Source: Desulfotomaculum nigrificans DSM 574
Lineage (GTDB): Bacteria > Bacillota > Desulfotomaculia > Desulfotomaculales > Desulfotomaculaceae
DNA: 64,000 bases
Direction: 5' to 3'
Assembly (NCBI RefSeq): GCF_000189755.2
Contig: NZ_KI912183.1
Coordinates: forward strand, 560,257-624,256
Shown here: in pieces, positions 9,226-18,015 of the stretch
Numbering within the stretch: the first letter of the stretch is position 1
How the letters are laid out: the number at the start of each line of letters is the position of its first letter
Translations under genes and position numbers: made by a program
Notes under the pieces: generated by a model
The model's input: only the letters and a program-made list of their open reading frames with translations
What the model was told of the DNA's origin: nothing
Database searches by the model: none

Positions 9226-10248
9226 TTGTCTAAAATTAAAACGTTTTTTGTTTTGTTGGTATTATCTGTATTTACTCTCACCCTGGTGGGTTGCGGTGGC
9301 GGAGACGGGACCAAAACCAAGGCCAAAGATGAAAAGATTATTATAAAATTCTCCCACGTGGTGGCGGAAAGCACCCCCAAGGGGCAGGCAGCTTTAAAGT
9401 TTAAACAACTAGTTGAGGAAAAGTCCGGTGGCAAGATGGAAGTGCAGGTGTTCCCGTCTTCCCAGTTATGCGGGGATAAAGAAGAATTGGAGGCTCTGCA
9501 GGCTAATAACGTTCAATTAATTGCTCCTTCAGTTACTAAATTGGTTGGTTTTGTACCCGCCTTCCAATTAGTTGACATGCCCTTTTTGTTTGCCAGCGAC
9601 CAGGCCGCTTACAATTTCTATGACGGGCCGTTCGGCCAAAAGTTGATGAGAAGTCTGGAACCCAAGGGTATGCTGGGTTTGGCCTGGTGGCCCAATGGTG
9701 CCAAGCACTTCACCAACTCCAAGCGTCCTTTGAAAACTCCAGAAGACTTTAAAGGCCTAAAATTCCGAACCCAAAGTGGGGGATTACTAGACGCGCAATT
9801 TAAGGCCCTAGGGGCCGGGTCGCAAACCCTAGCCTTTGCCGAAGTTTATCAGGCTTTACAGAATGGTACCGTGGATGGTCAGGAAAATACCTTTAACAAT
9901 ATCGATACCCAAAAATACGTTGAAGTGCAAAAGTATCTCACGGTTTCCAGTCACGGGCGTCTGGACTATGTGGTCTTAACTAATACCAAGTTCTGGAATA
10001 GTTTAACCCCTGAACAACAGCAATTGATTAGTGATTGTATGAAAGAGGCCACTGCTTACGAACGTCAATTAGCCGATGAGTTAAACAACAAGAGTAAAGA
10101 AAAAATCAAAGCCAGCGGAAAGGTAGAAATTTATGAGTTGACCGAGTCCGATCGGGCAGCCTTTATTAAAGCTCTGGAACCGGTATATAAAGAGTATACT
10201 GACAAAATTGGCAAAGAGTATATTGATGCGGCCAGGGCCAGTAAATAA
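9226..10248 (+). CDS. dctP: TRAP transporter solute-binding lipoprotein DctP
   Basis: Extracytoplasmic binding protein of a tripartite ATP-independent periplasmic (TRAP) transporter for an organic acid. The lipoprotein signal has a hydrophobic core and LVGC lipobox, so it should be anchored outside the membrane by Cys. The DctP signature with the conserved Arg (KFRTQSGG) and EVYQALQNGTVDGQENT are present. TTG at 9226 follows GGGAG by 9 bases; the ATG at 9217 abuts that site and cannot use it. 340 aa. The ligand is unknown, usually a carboxylate held by the conserved Arg. Confidence 0.92.
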   Translation: MSKIKTFFVLLVLSVFTLTLVGCGGGDGTKTKAKDEKIIIKFSHVVAESTPKGQAALKFKQLVEEKSGGKMEVQVFPSSQLCGDKEELEALQANNVQLIAPSVTKLVGFVPAFQLVDMPFLFASDQAAYNFYDGPFGQKLMRSLEPKGMLGLAWWPNGAKHFTNSKRPLKTPEDFKGLKFRTQSGGLLDAQFKALGAGSQTLAFAEVYQALQNGTVDGQENTFNNIDTQKYVEVQKYLTVSSHGRLDYVVLTNTKFWNSLTPEQQQLISDCMKEATAYERQLADELNNKSKEKIKASGKVEIYELTESDRAAFIKALEPVYKEYTDKIGKEYIDAARASK

Positions 10249-10266
10249 AGAGATGAGCTCTGTATA

Positions 10267-10290
10267 GGGGCGGTGCAATCCGCCCCTCTT
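10267..10290 (+). terminator. Intercistronic stem-loop between dctP and dctQ
   Basis: GGGGCGG pairs with CCGCCCC (7 bp, 6-base loop) followed by TCTTT. Such a partial terminator would let more binding protein than membrane subunits be made; this is inferred from position. Confidence 0.6.
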
Positions 10291-10311
10291 TAGTCCTATG
10301 GGGGGAGTAAC

Positions 10312-10839
10312 TTGAAGAAGCTAAATAAAATTTACACTGCCTTTGAAGATTATTTTTCCGGAGGCATGCTTTTTATTGGTTTAACTTTGGTATTTATTAA
10401 TGTTATCATGAGGTATTTTTTTAATAAACCTCAATCATTGCTGGATGAGTTTTCTGTATACTTTGTTATTTGGGGTACCATGGCCGGTTTATCCGTGGCC
10501 TTACGGAATGATCACCATATCAAAGTAGATATGCTGTACAATTATCTACCCCTGCCAGTAAAAAGATATGTTAGCATATTTGCCAACGGTCTAGGATTAG
10601 CCTTTGCCATTTTCTTTGCGGTTTATGGCATGGAATTGGTCCAAAATTATATCACTTACGGTCAGCGCTCCACCGACAGCCAGTTTCCTTTGTGGATTGT
10701 TAACCTAATAATGCCAGCCAGCGGCGTTATGTTAGGCATCAGGTTTTGTGAGAAACTTTACCACCTGTTGAAGGATAACGGTAGGTCCTGGTTAAAGGCC
10801 AGAAGGGGGGAGCAGCGTGGCGACAGCGTACATCTGTAG
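10312..10839 (+). CDS. dctQ: TRAP transporter small membrane subunit DctQ
   Basis: 175 aa with four predicted membrane segments and the DctQ pattern NVIMRYFFNKP...LLDEFSVYFVIWGTMAG, then HHIKVDMLYN. It joins DctM to form the membrane part of the sodium-driven importer. TTG at 10312 follows GGGGGAG. Its last 23 bases overlap dctM. Confidence 0.9.
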   Translation: MKKLNKIYTAFEDYFSGGMLFIGLTLVFINVIMRYFFNKPQSLLDEFSVYFVIWGTMAGLSVALRNDHHIKVDMLYNYLPLPVKRYVSIFANGLGLAFAIFFAVYGMELVQNYITYGQRSTDSQFPLWIVNLIMPASGVMLGIRFCEKLYHLLKDNGRSWLKARRGEQRGDSVHL

Positions 10840-12097
10840 TTTATTTATTATTTTGTTCTTGCTTAATGTGCCCATTGCCATTGCCCTGGCAGTATCGGCT
10901 ATTGTGGTTTTAGCCACCACCATGGATTACAACCTCTATATGGTTGTGCAAAGAATGTTTGCCGCTTTGCTATCTCCCACTTTAATGGCCATACCTGCCT
11001 TTGTTTTTGCCGGCGTCTTAATGTCACGGGGAGGTATTGCCAAATACTTGATTAACTGCCTGCGGGCTTGGTTAGGACACTTGCCCGGTGGATTAGCCGT
11101 AGTTACAGTTTTATCCTGTGCCGTTTTTGCGGCCATTTCCGGCTCCAGCCCGGCCACCGCAGCGGCCATCGGAGCCATCATGCTACCGGCCATGATAGAA
11201 AATGGTTATCCCAAGCGTTATGCCATGGGTTTAGTGGCTGCCGGTGGTACACTGGGCATATTGATACCTCCCAGCGTGACCATGGTGGTATTTGGTGTGG
11301 TGGCCGAAGAATCCATTGGTAAGCTCTTTATGGGCGGCCTGTTACCAGGCCTGCTATTGACCGCGGTGTTACTAGGCTCAGCTATTATTACCGCCAAGAA
11401 AAATAATTTTGGCCGGAGCGCCCGGGCCAGTTGGTCTGAACGGTGGAAATCCACATTCAAGGCCTTACCCGGTGGCTTTCTACCAATATTTATCTTGGGT
11501 AGTATATATTTGGGTGTGGTAACTCCTACAGAAGCGGCTGTATTGTCGGTATTTTATACAATTATTGTATCAGCCTTTATTTATAAGGAACTCCGTTTGT
11601 GTGACATTCGATCTATCTTTGTGGAGTCCATTAATATCTCATCCATGATTTTCATGATTATTGCCGCAGCTATGATATTTGCCTTTTTCCTGACCACTAA
11701 TCAGGTGCCCAATGCGGTGGCCGATTGGATTGCGGAAAACCACCTGAATAAATATCTATTTTTTCTGGCCACTAACCTAATGTTTTTTATCATGGGTACC
11801 TTTTTGGAGGCAGTTTCCATCACTCTCATTACGCTGCCAATTTTGCTGCCTATGATTCACCATTTAGGCATTGATTTAATCCAATTTGCCGTAGTAATGA
11901 CGGTTAACATGGAACTGGCTATGATTACACCCCCGGTGGGCTTAAACCTGTTTGTGGTAAGTGCCATGGCCAAGGATCGGTTGGAAAACGTTGTCAAAGG
12001 AGTCTTACCCTTTATCGCTATCATGATCGTAATGATGTTTATCTTTGTCCTATGGCCGGATATTTCCCTATATATTCCCAGGGTTTTAATGAAATAA
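10817..12097 (+). CDS. dctM: TRAP transporter large permease DctM
   Basis: 426 aa with about 12 hydrophobic segments. Characteristic stretches are NVPIAIAL near the start, SGSSPATAAAIGAIMLP, LGILIPPSVTMVVFG and a late TPPVGLNLFV. It carries solute with sodium through the inner membrane. GTG at 10817, preceded by GGGGGGAG, overlaps dctQ, which indicates coupled translation. Confidence 0.93.
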   Translation: MATAYICSLFIILFLLNVPIAIALAVSAIVVLATTMDYNLYMVVQRMFAALLSPTLMAIPAFVFAGVLMSRGGIAKYLINCLRAWLGHLPGGLAVVTVLSCAVFAAISGSSPATAAAIGAIMLPAMIENGYPKRYAMGLVAAGGTLGILIPPSVTMVVFGVVAEESIGKLFMGGLLPGLLLTAVLLGSAIITAKKNNFGRSARASWSERWKSTFKALPGGFLPIFILGSIYLGVVTPTEAAVLSVFYTIIVSAFIYKELRLCDIRSIFVESINISSMIFMIIAAAMIFAFFLTTNQVPNAVADWIAENHLNKYLFFLATNLMFFIMGTFLEAVSITLITLPILLPMIHHLGIDLIQFAVVMTVNMELAMITPPVGLNLFVVSAMAKDRLENVVKGVLPFIAIMIVMMFIFVLWPDISLYIPRVLMK

Positions 12098-12116
12098 TTA
12101 ACAGTTGGGTATATAA

Positions 12117-12145
12117 TAAAGTGAGTCCATGTGACTCACTTTATT
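12117..12145 (+). terminator. Terminator after dctM
   Basis: TAAAGTGAGTC and GACTCACTTTA form an 11-bp stem with a 5-base loop, followed by TTAAT. It lies only 20 bases before the next start codon, so it may act as an attenuator between the transporter and the AtuA-like gene. Confidence 0.65.
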
Positions 12146-12164
12146 AATGTGGAGGGATTTAGTT

Positions 12165-13535
12165 TTGAACGAATTCAGGGTTTTATCTCCTACGGCAATA
12201 TTGGGTTATGGTTTTCCGGAAGAATCTTTTCGGGCGGGATTGGCCAGAGACCCTCATTTAATCGCAGTAGATGCCGGTTCCACTGACCCGGGGCCTTATT
12301 ACCTGGGGGCTGGTGTCTCTTTCACCGACCGGGCAGCGGTTAAAAGGGATCTGGAATTGATGATTGAAGCCGGTTTGGAGCGGGATATACCGGTGGTGAT
12401 TGGTACTGCCGGCGGATGTGGCGCCGACCCGCACCTGGAGTGGAACCTGGAAATTATTCTGGAACTGACCAGGGAAAAGGGATGGCAGTTTCCCCTGGGG
12501 GTTATTCACGCGGAACTGGATAAGGAATTAGTACGGCAAGCCTTAAGGCAAAACAGGATTTCCCCGCTGTATCCGGCTCCGGATCTGACTGAAGAAGAAA
12601 TTGATGCGGCCAAACACATTGTGGGGCAAATGGGACCGGAGGCAGTGATGTCGGTGTTGGGCCAGGGAGCTAAAGTAGTTTTGGCCGGCAGGTCCTATGA
12701 TCCTGCTGTGTTTAGTGCAGCGGCTATTGCCGCCGGTTTTGATAAAGGATTAGCCATCCACATGGGTAAAATTTTGGAGTGTGGTGCCATTGCCGCTTCG
12801 CCAGGCAGTGGCAGTGACTGCCTGTTGGGTACTTTAAGGACTGATTGTTTTATCGTGGAACCGTTAAACCCAGCCCGGCGTTGCACGCCCACTTCTGTGG
12901 CGGCCCACACGCTATATGAAAAAACCAACCCATATATCTTGCCCGGTCCTGGCGGAGTTTTAGATCTGAGAGAAACCACCTTTACCCAGGAAACGGAAAC
13001 TGCTGTTAAAGTAAGTGGTAGTAAATTCCTGCCGGGTGATAAATATACCGTTAAACTGGAAGGGGCCAAGTGTGTGGGATATCGTACTGTATCCATAGCT
13101 GGTTGTCGCGATCCCATTATGATTGGGCAGATTGATCATATTACCGAGGCTGTGCGGGAGCGGGTACAGGATAATTTTAAACGGTATGGATATAAATACT
13201 TTTTACACTTCAATATATACGGTAAAAACGGAGTGATGGGTAACCTGGAACCCCAACCCAACGTTACCGCTCATGAATTAGGCATTATCATTGAAGCCGT
13301 GGCGGAAACCCAGGAAATTGCCAACACTATCTGCAGCTTTGCTAGATCCACCATGCTGCATTATGGTTATCCTGGCCGGGTGGCTACAGCGGGTAATTTG
13401 GCGTTCCCTTATTCACCCTCTGATTTTAAGGCCGGAGCCGTTTATAACTTTAACGTCTATCATTTGATGGAAGTGGACGATCCTTTATCCTTATTCCCCT
13501 CTAAAATAATTGAAGTAGGAAAGGAGAAAAGATAA
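12165..13535 (+). CDS. AtuA/DUF1446-family protein (acyclic terpene utilization-like)
   Basis: 456 aa, matching the DUF1446/AtuA family by its opening RVLSPTAILGYGFPEESF, then DAGSTDPGPYYLG and GTAGGCGADPH. AtuA was named from acyclic terpene (citronellol/geraniol) catabolism in Pseudomonas, but most relatives have no tested reaction. TTG at 12165 is chosen because GGAGGG lies 8 bases before it; ATG at 12147 precedes the ribosome site. The next gene starts on its stop codon, and the TRAP genes lie just upstream, so it probably acts on the imported compound or its CoA derivative. That role is inferred. Confidence 0.8.
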   Translation: MNEFRVLSPTAILGYGFPEESFRAGLARDPHLIAVDAGSTDPGPYYLGAGVSFTDRAAVKRDLELMIEAGLERDIPVVIGTAGGCGADPHLEWNLEIILELTREKGWQFPLGVIHAELDKELVRQALRQNRISPLYPAPDLTEEEIDAAKHIVGQMGPEAVMSVLGQGAKVVLAGRSYDPAVFSAAAIAAGFDKGLAIHMGKILECGAIAASPGSGSDCLLGTLRTDCFIVEPLNPARRCTPTSVAAHTLYEKTNPYILPGPGGVLDLRETTFTQETETAVKVSGSKFLPGDKYTVKLEGAKCVGYRTVSIAGCRDPIMIGQIDHITEAVRERVQDNFKRYGYKYFLHFNIYGKNGVMGNLEPQPNVTAHELGIIIEAVAETQEIANTICSFARSTMLHYGYPGRVATAGNLAFPYSPSDFKAGAVYNFNVYHLMEVDDPLSLFPSKIIEVGKEKR

Positions 13536-13858
13536 TGGCATTGGTAAAACTTCCGGAGGTAGCTTCGGTCATTAGAAGCAAGAACTCCGGTCCCTATGAG
13601 TTAACCCTGGATGTGATCTTTAAAAATAAGGAAGCCTTTGAGGCTGCCTGCCGAGCTCAAGTAATAAATAAAAGCACCATAGCGAAACTATACGGCATTA
13701 GCGAGGATGAAGTCATTGGCATTATTGAATTTGCCCCAGCCCATGCCATTAAAGCCACCATTGTCCGACCGTTTCCTTCTGGGGCTTTAGGGGAAACTGA
13801 TGTTTACGGAGCTCAACAGCATGCACCACTACTAAATCTAGAATTTGAATTAACCTAA
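13535..13858 (+). CDS. DUF4387 domain protein
   Basis: 107 aa, recognisable as DUF4387 from KLPEVASVIRSKNSGPYELTLDVIF and the ending GALGETDVYGAQQHAPLL. DUF4387 is typically paired with, or fused to the C-terminus of, DUF1446/AtuA proteins, so the two gene products here are likely two halves of one functional protein. ATG overlaps the TAA of the upstream gene by one base, with GAAAGGAG as ribosome site. Function unknown. Confidence 0.8.
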   Translation: MALVKLPEVASVIRSKNSGPYELTLDVIFKNKEAFEAACRAQVINKSTIAKLYGISEDEVIGIIEFAPAHAIKATIVRPFPSGALGETDVYGAQQHAPLLNLEFELT

Positions 13859-14028
13859 AATAATTCCTGATTCGGCAAAAACTACAAAATTTCGAGGTTT
13901 GTCCTATATCACAAAGTTATTTAATAAAATAGTAAGATTTCTAGTAATTTAGCTTATTTACAAATTTGGTTTATAGACTATATAATTCTCTTAAGAATAG
14001 AACTTTACAAGTGAGAGGAGATAAAACC

Positions 14029-14418
14029 TTGTTTTGTAACGATGATCAACCTATGTTTAACATAGGAGTTATTGCCGAACTACTTAAGGTGCATCCAGAA
14101 ACATTACGAATTTGGGAAAAACACCGTTTAGTTGAACCAGCCCGTCGTAATAAACAGCGCCTGTACAGTAACAATGACTTAAAACGACTGCAGTTTATTC
14201 ATTATCTTATTAACGAAAAGGGCTTAAATATTGCCGGGGTACAACAAATTATTAGTATGTATCCCTGTTGGGTGACCAAACATTGCTCCGGAGGCAATAA
14301 GGGAGAAAATGTTAATATGAACAAGCCATGCTGGAAGGAACCAGGTACATATTGTTATGTTATTGAAGATAAGTCAGATTACTGCAGTGTTTGTCCCCAC
14401 TTTAATAAGAAAAGTTAA
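14029..14418 (+). CDS. MerR-family regulator with Cys-rich tail
   Basis: 129 aa. The N-terminus is a MerR winged helix-turn-helix (FNIGVIAELLKVHPETLRIW then YSNNDLKRLQFIHYL). The short C-terminus holds CWVTKHC, a CW pair, a YCYV and CSVC, six or so cysteines that could bind a metal, an Fe-S cluster or sense redox. TTG at 14029 follows AGAGGAG by 8 bases; ATG at 14053 is an alternative. It lies downstream of the TRAP/AtuA genes on the same strand and may regulate them, but no operator was identified. Confidence 0.8.
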   Translation: MFCNDDQPMFNIGVIAELLKVHPETLRIWEKHRLVEPARRNKQRLYSNNDLKRLQFIHYLINEKGLNIAGVQQIISMYPCWVTKHCSGGNKGENVNMNKPCWKEPGTYCYVIEDKSDYCSVCPHFNKKS

Positions 14419-14444
14419 AAGGTCGCTGGTTAGCGACCTTTTAA
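14417..14444 (+). terminator. Terminator of the MerR gene
   Basis: AAAAGGTCGCT pairs with AGCGACCTTTT (11 bp) around GGTT. The intron remnant begins directly after it. Confidence 0.85.
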
Positions 14445-15325
14445 TGTGTTCGTCCGGCATGTCTGCCGAGCCGATGGGTTGAAAGAAACCCTGTCGCCCA
14501 ACCAGCGGGAAGACAACCCGTAGACAAGGGCGTCACTGGCAACGGTGGGGTCTGAAGGAAGCCGAAGGGGAAACTTGGAACATGGGGGCTAAACAGACAA
14601 CAGCAGGGATGATTTGACGACTAGCCGGAGTCTTACTGACTGATAGTACTCCGAAGTATTGATGACTTTGTAGTGTGCTTCCAGTACCGGGCGGATGCAG
14701 TAAAATTCCGTGAGGCATTGGAAAATAGACTGACTAAGTTTTCACTTAACCTTGAACCGAATAAAACAAGGTTTGTTGAGTTCGGTAGGTTTTAATCAAA
14801 GCACGCCAAAGAAAGAGGAAATAAGATGGAGACAATCTACTTTCTTGGCTTTACGCACCTCTGTACAAGGAACGGAAAAGGCAATTTCATGGTAGGTAGA
14901 AAGACAGAAAAGAGCAGATTAAAAAGAAGTATCCTGAAAATAACAGATAAAATGAAGGAAATCCGGCACTGGGCAATAAAAGACCAGGCGGATAAAATCA
15001 ACGAAATGCTCAGAGGACACTACAACTACTATGGAATGGGTGGAAACCGCAAATCACTGCTCAGGGTATACTGCATAGTTGAAGAATACTGGCGGAAAAT
15101 GTTGTGCAGCCGAAGCTGGAAGGGTTTACATAACTTGGGATAAATACAATGAAATTAAGAAAACGTTCCTGTTATTTTGCGGCCCAAGATAAGAATCCCA
15201 TTTGGAAGTATGAAATCTTACGCAATGCTGTGAATCAATTCCTGAAGAGCTAGAGCTGTCTGGAAATCCGCACGGCTGGTTCTGTGGGGGTATGGGCTGC
15301 GAATTGCGCAGCCATTCTACCCGGA
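14445..15325 (+). mobile_element. Group II intron remnant
   Basis: About 880 bases with a group II-like domain I start (a CGATGGGTTGAAAG-type segment near 14474 and ACGGTGGGGTCTGAAGGAAG near 14540), a broken reverse-transcriptase frame, and near 15246-15282 a GAGC...GGAAATCCGC...GGTTC segment that resembles the catalytic domain V hairpin, followed by a small hairpin (TGGGCTGCG/CGCAGCCA) as a possible domain VI. Most of the coding domain before the catalytic Asp pair is missing, so the intron cannot encode its own maturase. Exact ends are estimates. It sits immediately behind a terminator stem, the preferred target of class C introns. Confidence 0.75.
14661..15143 (+). pseudogene. Group II intron reverse transcriptase/maturase, decayed
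   Basis: In one frame the sequence reads DDFVVCFQYRADA (catalytic aspartate pair and following strand), then an in-frame TAA at 14793-14795, then the thumb/maturase part with LRGHYNYYGMGGN and CSRSWKG. A further frame change follows at about 15125, where TWDKYNEIKKTF continues in another frame. The first part of the enzyme, before the Asp pair, is deleted. The 14826 ATG is internal, so no functional protein is expected. Confidence 0.85.
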
Positions 15326-15328
15326 GGC

Positions 15329-15358
15329 TAACGCCGTAGCAAAATTACTACGGCGTTA
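15329..15358. terminator. Stem-loop between intron remnant and lexA
   Basis: TAACGCCGTAG and CTACGGCGTTA form an 11-bp perfect stem around an 8-base loop, at the 3' end of lexA on the minus strand. No T run follows on either strand, so it may only weakly terminate. Confidence 0.5.
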
Positions 15359-15384
15359 CTCTACTCGATTCACCCGGTACTTTA

Positions 15385-16026
15385 CTAGATTTTCCTCATT
15401 AATCCTACAACCTTGCCTAATATTTTTACATTTTTTACCATGATGGGTGCAAGCAGACTGTTTGCTGGTTGTAAACGAACAAAATCTTTTTCTTTGTAGA
15501 ATCTTTTAACCGTTGCTTCATCATCCAGCAAGGCCACCACAATATCCCCATTGTTCGCAGATTGTTGCCTCCGTACCAGCACGATATCTCCTTCCAGAAT
15601 ACCGGCTTCAATCATACTGTCACCACATATAGTCAACATAAAGAACTCACCGTAGCCAGTAAAACTTCTGGGCAAGGTAATTCTATTGTCATAGTTCTCC
15701 ACAGCTAAAAGTGGTACCCCGGCGGCTACCTGGCCTAAGATGGGAACAGTGATTAGTTCTTCATTGTCAAAAATTTTTCCTTTAGCTGTACTATTGGTTG
15801 CATTTAGATTACCGTATTCCATACCTACTACTTCGATAGCCCTAGGCTTAGTAGGATCCCGACGTAAGTAACCCTTTTGTTCCAACCTTTTTAAATATGA
15901 ATGAACGGTAGAACTGGAAGATAAACCAACAGCCTCACCAATTTCCCTCACGGAAGGAGGATAACCCTTTTGTTTAACATTTTCAATAATTACTCTTAAA
16001 ACTTCTTCTTCCCGTGCATTTAACAT
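15385..16026 (-). CDS. lexA: LexA repressor
   Basis: SOS repressor, a dimeric DNA-binding protein that cleaves itself when RecA filaments form. The N-terminal helix-turn-helix contains [20 protein letters not shown]. The cleavage site Ala-Gly is in QVAAGVPLL, the serine nucleophile in GDSMIEAG, and the lysine base in ATVKRFYKE, so self-cleavage should work. I use ATG at 16026, although SD spacing is poor; a TTG at 16050 would add 8 residues. It lies divergent from the DUF3147 gene and has a LexA box upstream. Confidence 0.93.
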   Translation of the reverse strand: MLNAREEEVLRVIIENVKQKGYPPSVREIGEAVGLSSSSTVHSYLKRLEQKGYLRRDPTKPRAIEVVGMEYGNLNATNSTAKGKIFDNEELITVPILGQVAAGVPLLAVENYDNRITLPRSFTGYGEFFMLTICGDSMIEAGILEGDIVLVRRQQSANNGDIVVALLDDEATVKRFYKEKDFVRLQPANSLLAPIMVKNVKILGKVVGLMRKI

Positions 16027-16100
16027 TAATGGTTCACTACCCTTCAACACTAGCTTGAATATTTATTTGGTATATTATAACATCTATTAAGCTAAAATGC

Positions 16101-16114
16101 AAAACGTTTGTTCG
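16101..16114 (-). promoter_or_regulatory. LexA (SOS) box upstream of lexA
   Basis: On the minus strand the sequence is CGAACAAACGTTTT, which matches 13 of 14 positions of the Gram-positive box CGAACRNRYGTTYG. It is about 75 bases before the lexA start, consistent with autoregulation. Confidence 0.8.
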
Positions 16115-16218
16115 AACTATGGCATTAAACAAAACCAATTTTGTTAAAACCAGCAAAAAATATTGATTCAATCAACCCAAAGGGATAAAATGAAATTGTG
16201 TTAAAATTGGTTAGATAA

Positions 16219-16245
16219 CTCGAGGTAAGTACCTCGGGTTTTTGT
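16219..16245 (+). terminator. Terminator-like leader hairpin upstream of DUF3147 gene
   Basis: CGAGGT and ACCTCG form a 6-bp stem around AAGT, followed by GGTTTTTGTTATTTT. No plus-strand gene ends here (lexA points away), so it may terminate a short leader or an unseen small RNA. Confidence 0.5.
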
Positions 16246-16296
16246 TATTTTATAGTGTTTTTAAAATATTTAGATAAATGAAAGAAGGAACTGAAA

Positions 16297-16656
16297 ATGA
16301 TTAGTTTGTCCACCTCTGCCATCTTGTTAAGATTTGTCTTCGGGGGCTTGGCAGTGGTTGCTTCCACCATAGTAGCTAGGTTAATTGGCGGTAAAGTAGG
16401 AGGAATTTTTGCCGCATTCCCTGCCGTTTATTTGGCGGCTGTAGTTGGCGCAATTTGGCATGTTTCCGGAGATCAGGCCATAACAGTGGTTCAGTCCATA
16501 TCCAAAGGAGCTTTAATTGGCATGATTTCCGATATCATTTGTGCAGTGGCAGCCAGTTACTTTATTCTTAAACATGGACATTGGAAAGGTGTTTTATTAT
16601 CCTTAGGAATTTGGCTAGGAACATCCAGCATTATTTATTTTTCACTGATGGTTTAG
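16297..16656 (+). CDS. DUF3147 family membrane protein (copy 1)
   Basis: 119 aa, almost entirely hydrophobic with about four membrane segments; RFVFGGLAV near the start and GGIFAAFPAVYLAAV are the DUF3147 hallmark. The function of the family is unknown. A second, divergent member (18315-18701) shares RFIFGGLAVA and AGIFAAFPAVMISAV. The two are probably an original adjacent pair whose proteins may work together; an IS110 element now separates them. ATG at 16297 follows GAAGGAA. Confidence 0.75.
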   Translation: MISLSTSAILLRFVFGGLAVVASTIVARLIGGKVGGIFAAFPAVYLAAVVGAIWHVSGDQAITVVQSISKGALIGMISDIICAVAASYFILKHGHWKGVLLSLGIWLGTSSIIYFSLMV

Positions 16657-16776
16657 GTTGGGGGTATAAGTCTGAAACCAGCTCCACGGGGGGCACAAAC
16701 TAAAAAAGAGCATAGCAAACAGACCATCCATGGGATGATCTTTAAAAAGTGAAAAGTGACAACTTGTGTATTTCCA

Positions 16777-18015
16777 TCAATCCTTAACTACAGAGTACCC
16801 GTGCCTCCGAGCTATAAGAATAGCCTGTTCTACTGTGATTTCACGAGATGCAGGAAAAGGTTGCGCTTTCTTATAAAGTTCGGGGTTGTAAGGTTCACCT
16901 TTTTTAAGGATGTGATAAATGGCAGTAAGCAACATTCGTGCAATAGCTATAATAGCACGCTTATGGCCACGCCGCTTTTTGATGGATAAATAGCGGCCCT
17001 TGATTTCAGGGTGTTTATCACTTTTAACAACAGCGTTGGCGCACTGTACTAAAAGTGGTTTGATATAAACACCGGCACGAGATATGCGAACAGAATGTTT
17101 TTTGCCCGCACTCTCGTTGTTTTGAGGAGTCACTCCTGCCCAGGAACACAAGTGTTTGGCTGTAGGGAACACAGACATATCAGCACCGATTTCTGAAATT
17201 ATAGCGATTGCAGAAAAGGGATTTTTGATACCTGGTACAGTGGACACTAAAGTACGTTCCTTGGCATAAGGCTCTGAGAGCGATAGAATTAAGGATTCAA
17301 GGTTGGACTTGCACTTTCCTAATTCGCCATAATGCTGAAGAATAATATTCATTTTTTGCCGCTGTTCCGGTGTAATCATTCCGTCCAGGGCAAGACGGAT
17401 ATCGTCCACTTTATGCAGCATGGATGAGTGAAGAAGAGGAACAAAATCGAAATCCTTATCATCGGGATTTTCAAGCAAGTAGTCAATGATTCTCATTGAA
17501 CTCTTACCGAAAGTATCAGATACCACGTTGGCGAGCTGGATATTTGATACAGTAAGACAATTTTGAATCCGGTTCTTCTCGCTGGAACTAAAGTTTGTGA
17601 GCTTAAAACGATAACGCATCAAGTCACGCAATTGACGAATTGGAAGTGGTGGCATAAAGCTTCCTGCAACAAGGTCGTGCTTAAACAGGTCGGCAATCCA
17701 CTTGGCATCCTTTTTATCGGTTTTCTTACCGCGAATCGCCTTGACATACTTTGGATGAGCCAGTGTAATTTTACAGGTGGCTTCCAAAATATTGTACACA
17801 GGTACCCAATACTTGCCGGTGGATTCCATGCAAACATGCGTGCAGGAATTGGAGGAAAGCCACTCCGACAGCTTTCGCAAATTGTTTGTGAAGGTAGAAA
17901 AGCGTCTGGACTTGTAAGTGGTAACACCTTTGTCATTGGTAAAGGCAATACAAGCAACAAGAAACTTTTTGTGGACATCAATTCCACAACAGATGGGGTA
18001 AACGATTTTTAACAT
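16777..18015 (-). CDS. IS110-family transposase
   Basis: 412 aa DEDD transposase/recombinase. Motifs are CGIDVHKKF (first Asp), CMESTGKYW (Glu) and KTDKKDAKWIA (Asp-x-x-Asp) in the RuvC-like N-terminus, then the C-terminal Tnp20-type domain with STVPGIKNPFSAIAIISEIG and CSWAGVTPQNNESAGKK, which holds the catalytic serine region. ATG at 18015 follows GGGAG; an upstream in-frame start at 18057 lacks a better site. This family is guided by a structured bridge RNA coded by the element. Confidence 0.95.
   Translation of the reverse strand: MLKIVYPICCGIDVHKKFLVACIAFTNDKGVTTYKSRRFSTFTNNLRKLSEWLSSNSCTHVCMESTGKYWVPVYNILEATCKITLAHPKYVKAIRGKKTDKKDAKWIADLFKHDLVAGSFMPPLPIRQLRDLMRYRFKLTNFSSSEKNRIQNCLTVSNIQLANVVSDTFGKSSMRIIDYLLENPDDKDFDFVPLLHSSMLHKVDDIRLALDGMITPEQRQKMNIILQHYGELGKCKSNLESLILSLSEPYAKERTLVSTVPGIKNPFSAIAIISEIGADMSVFPTAKHLCSWAGVTPQNNESAGKKHSVRISRAGVYIKPLLVQCANAVVKSDKHPEIKGRYLSIKKRRGHKRAIIAIARMLLTAIYHILKKGEPYNPELYKKAQPFPASREITVEQAILIARRHGYSVVKD

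Noticed and set aside
14826-15143. Independent 105-aa gene
   Set aside because: It is the thumb part of the broken intron reverse transcriptase, in the same frame as the sequence before the TAA at 14793.
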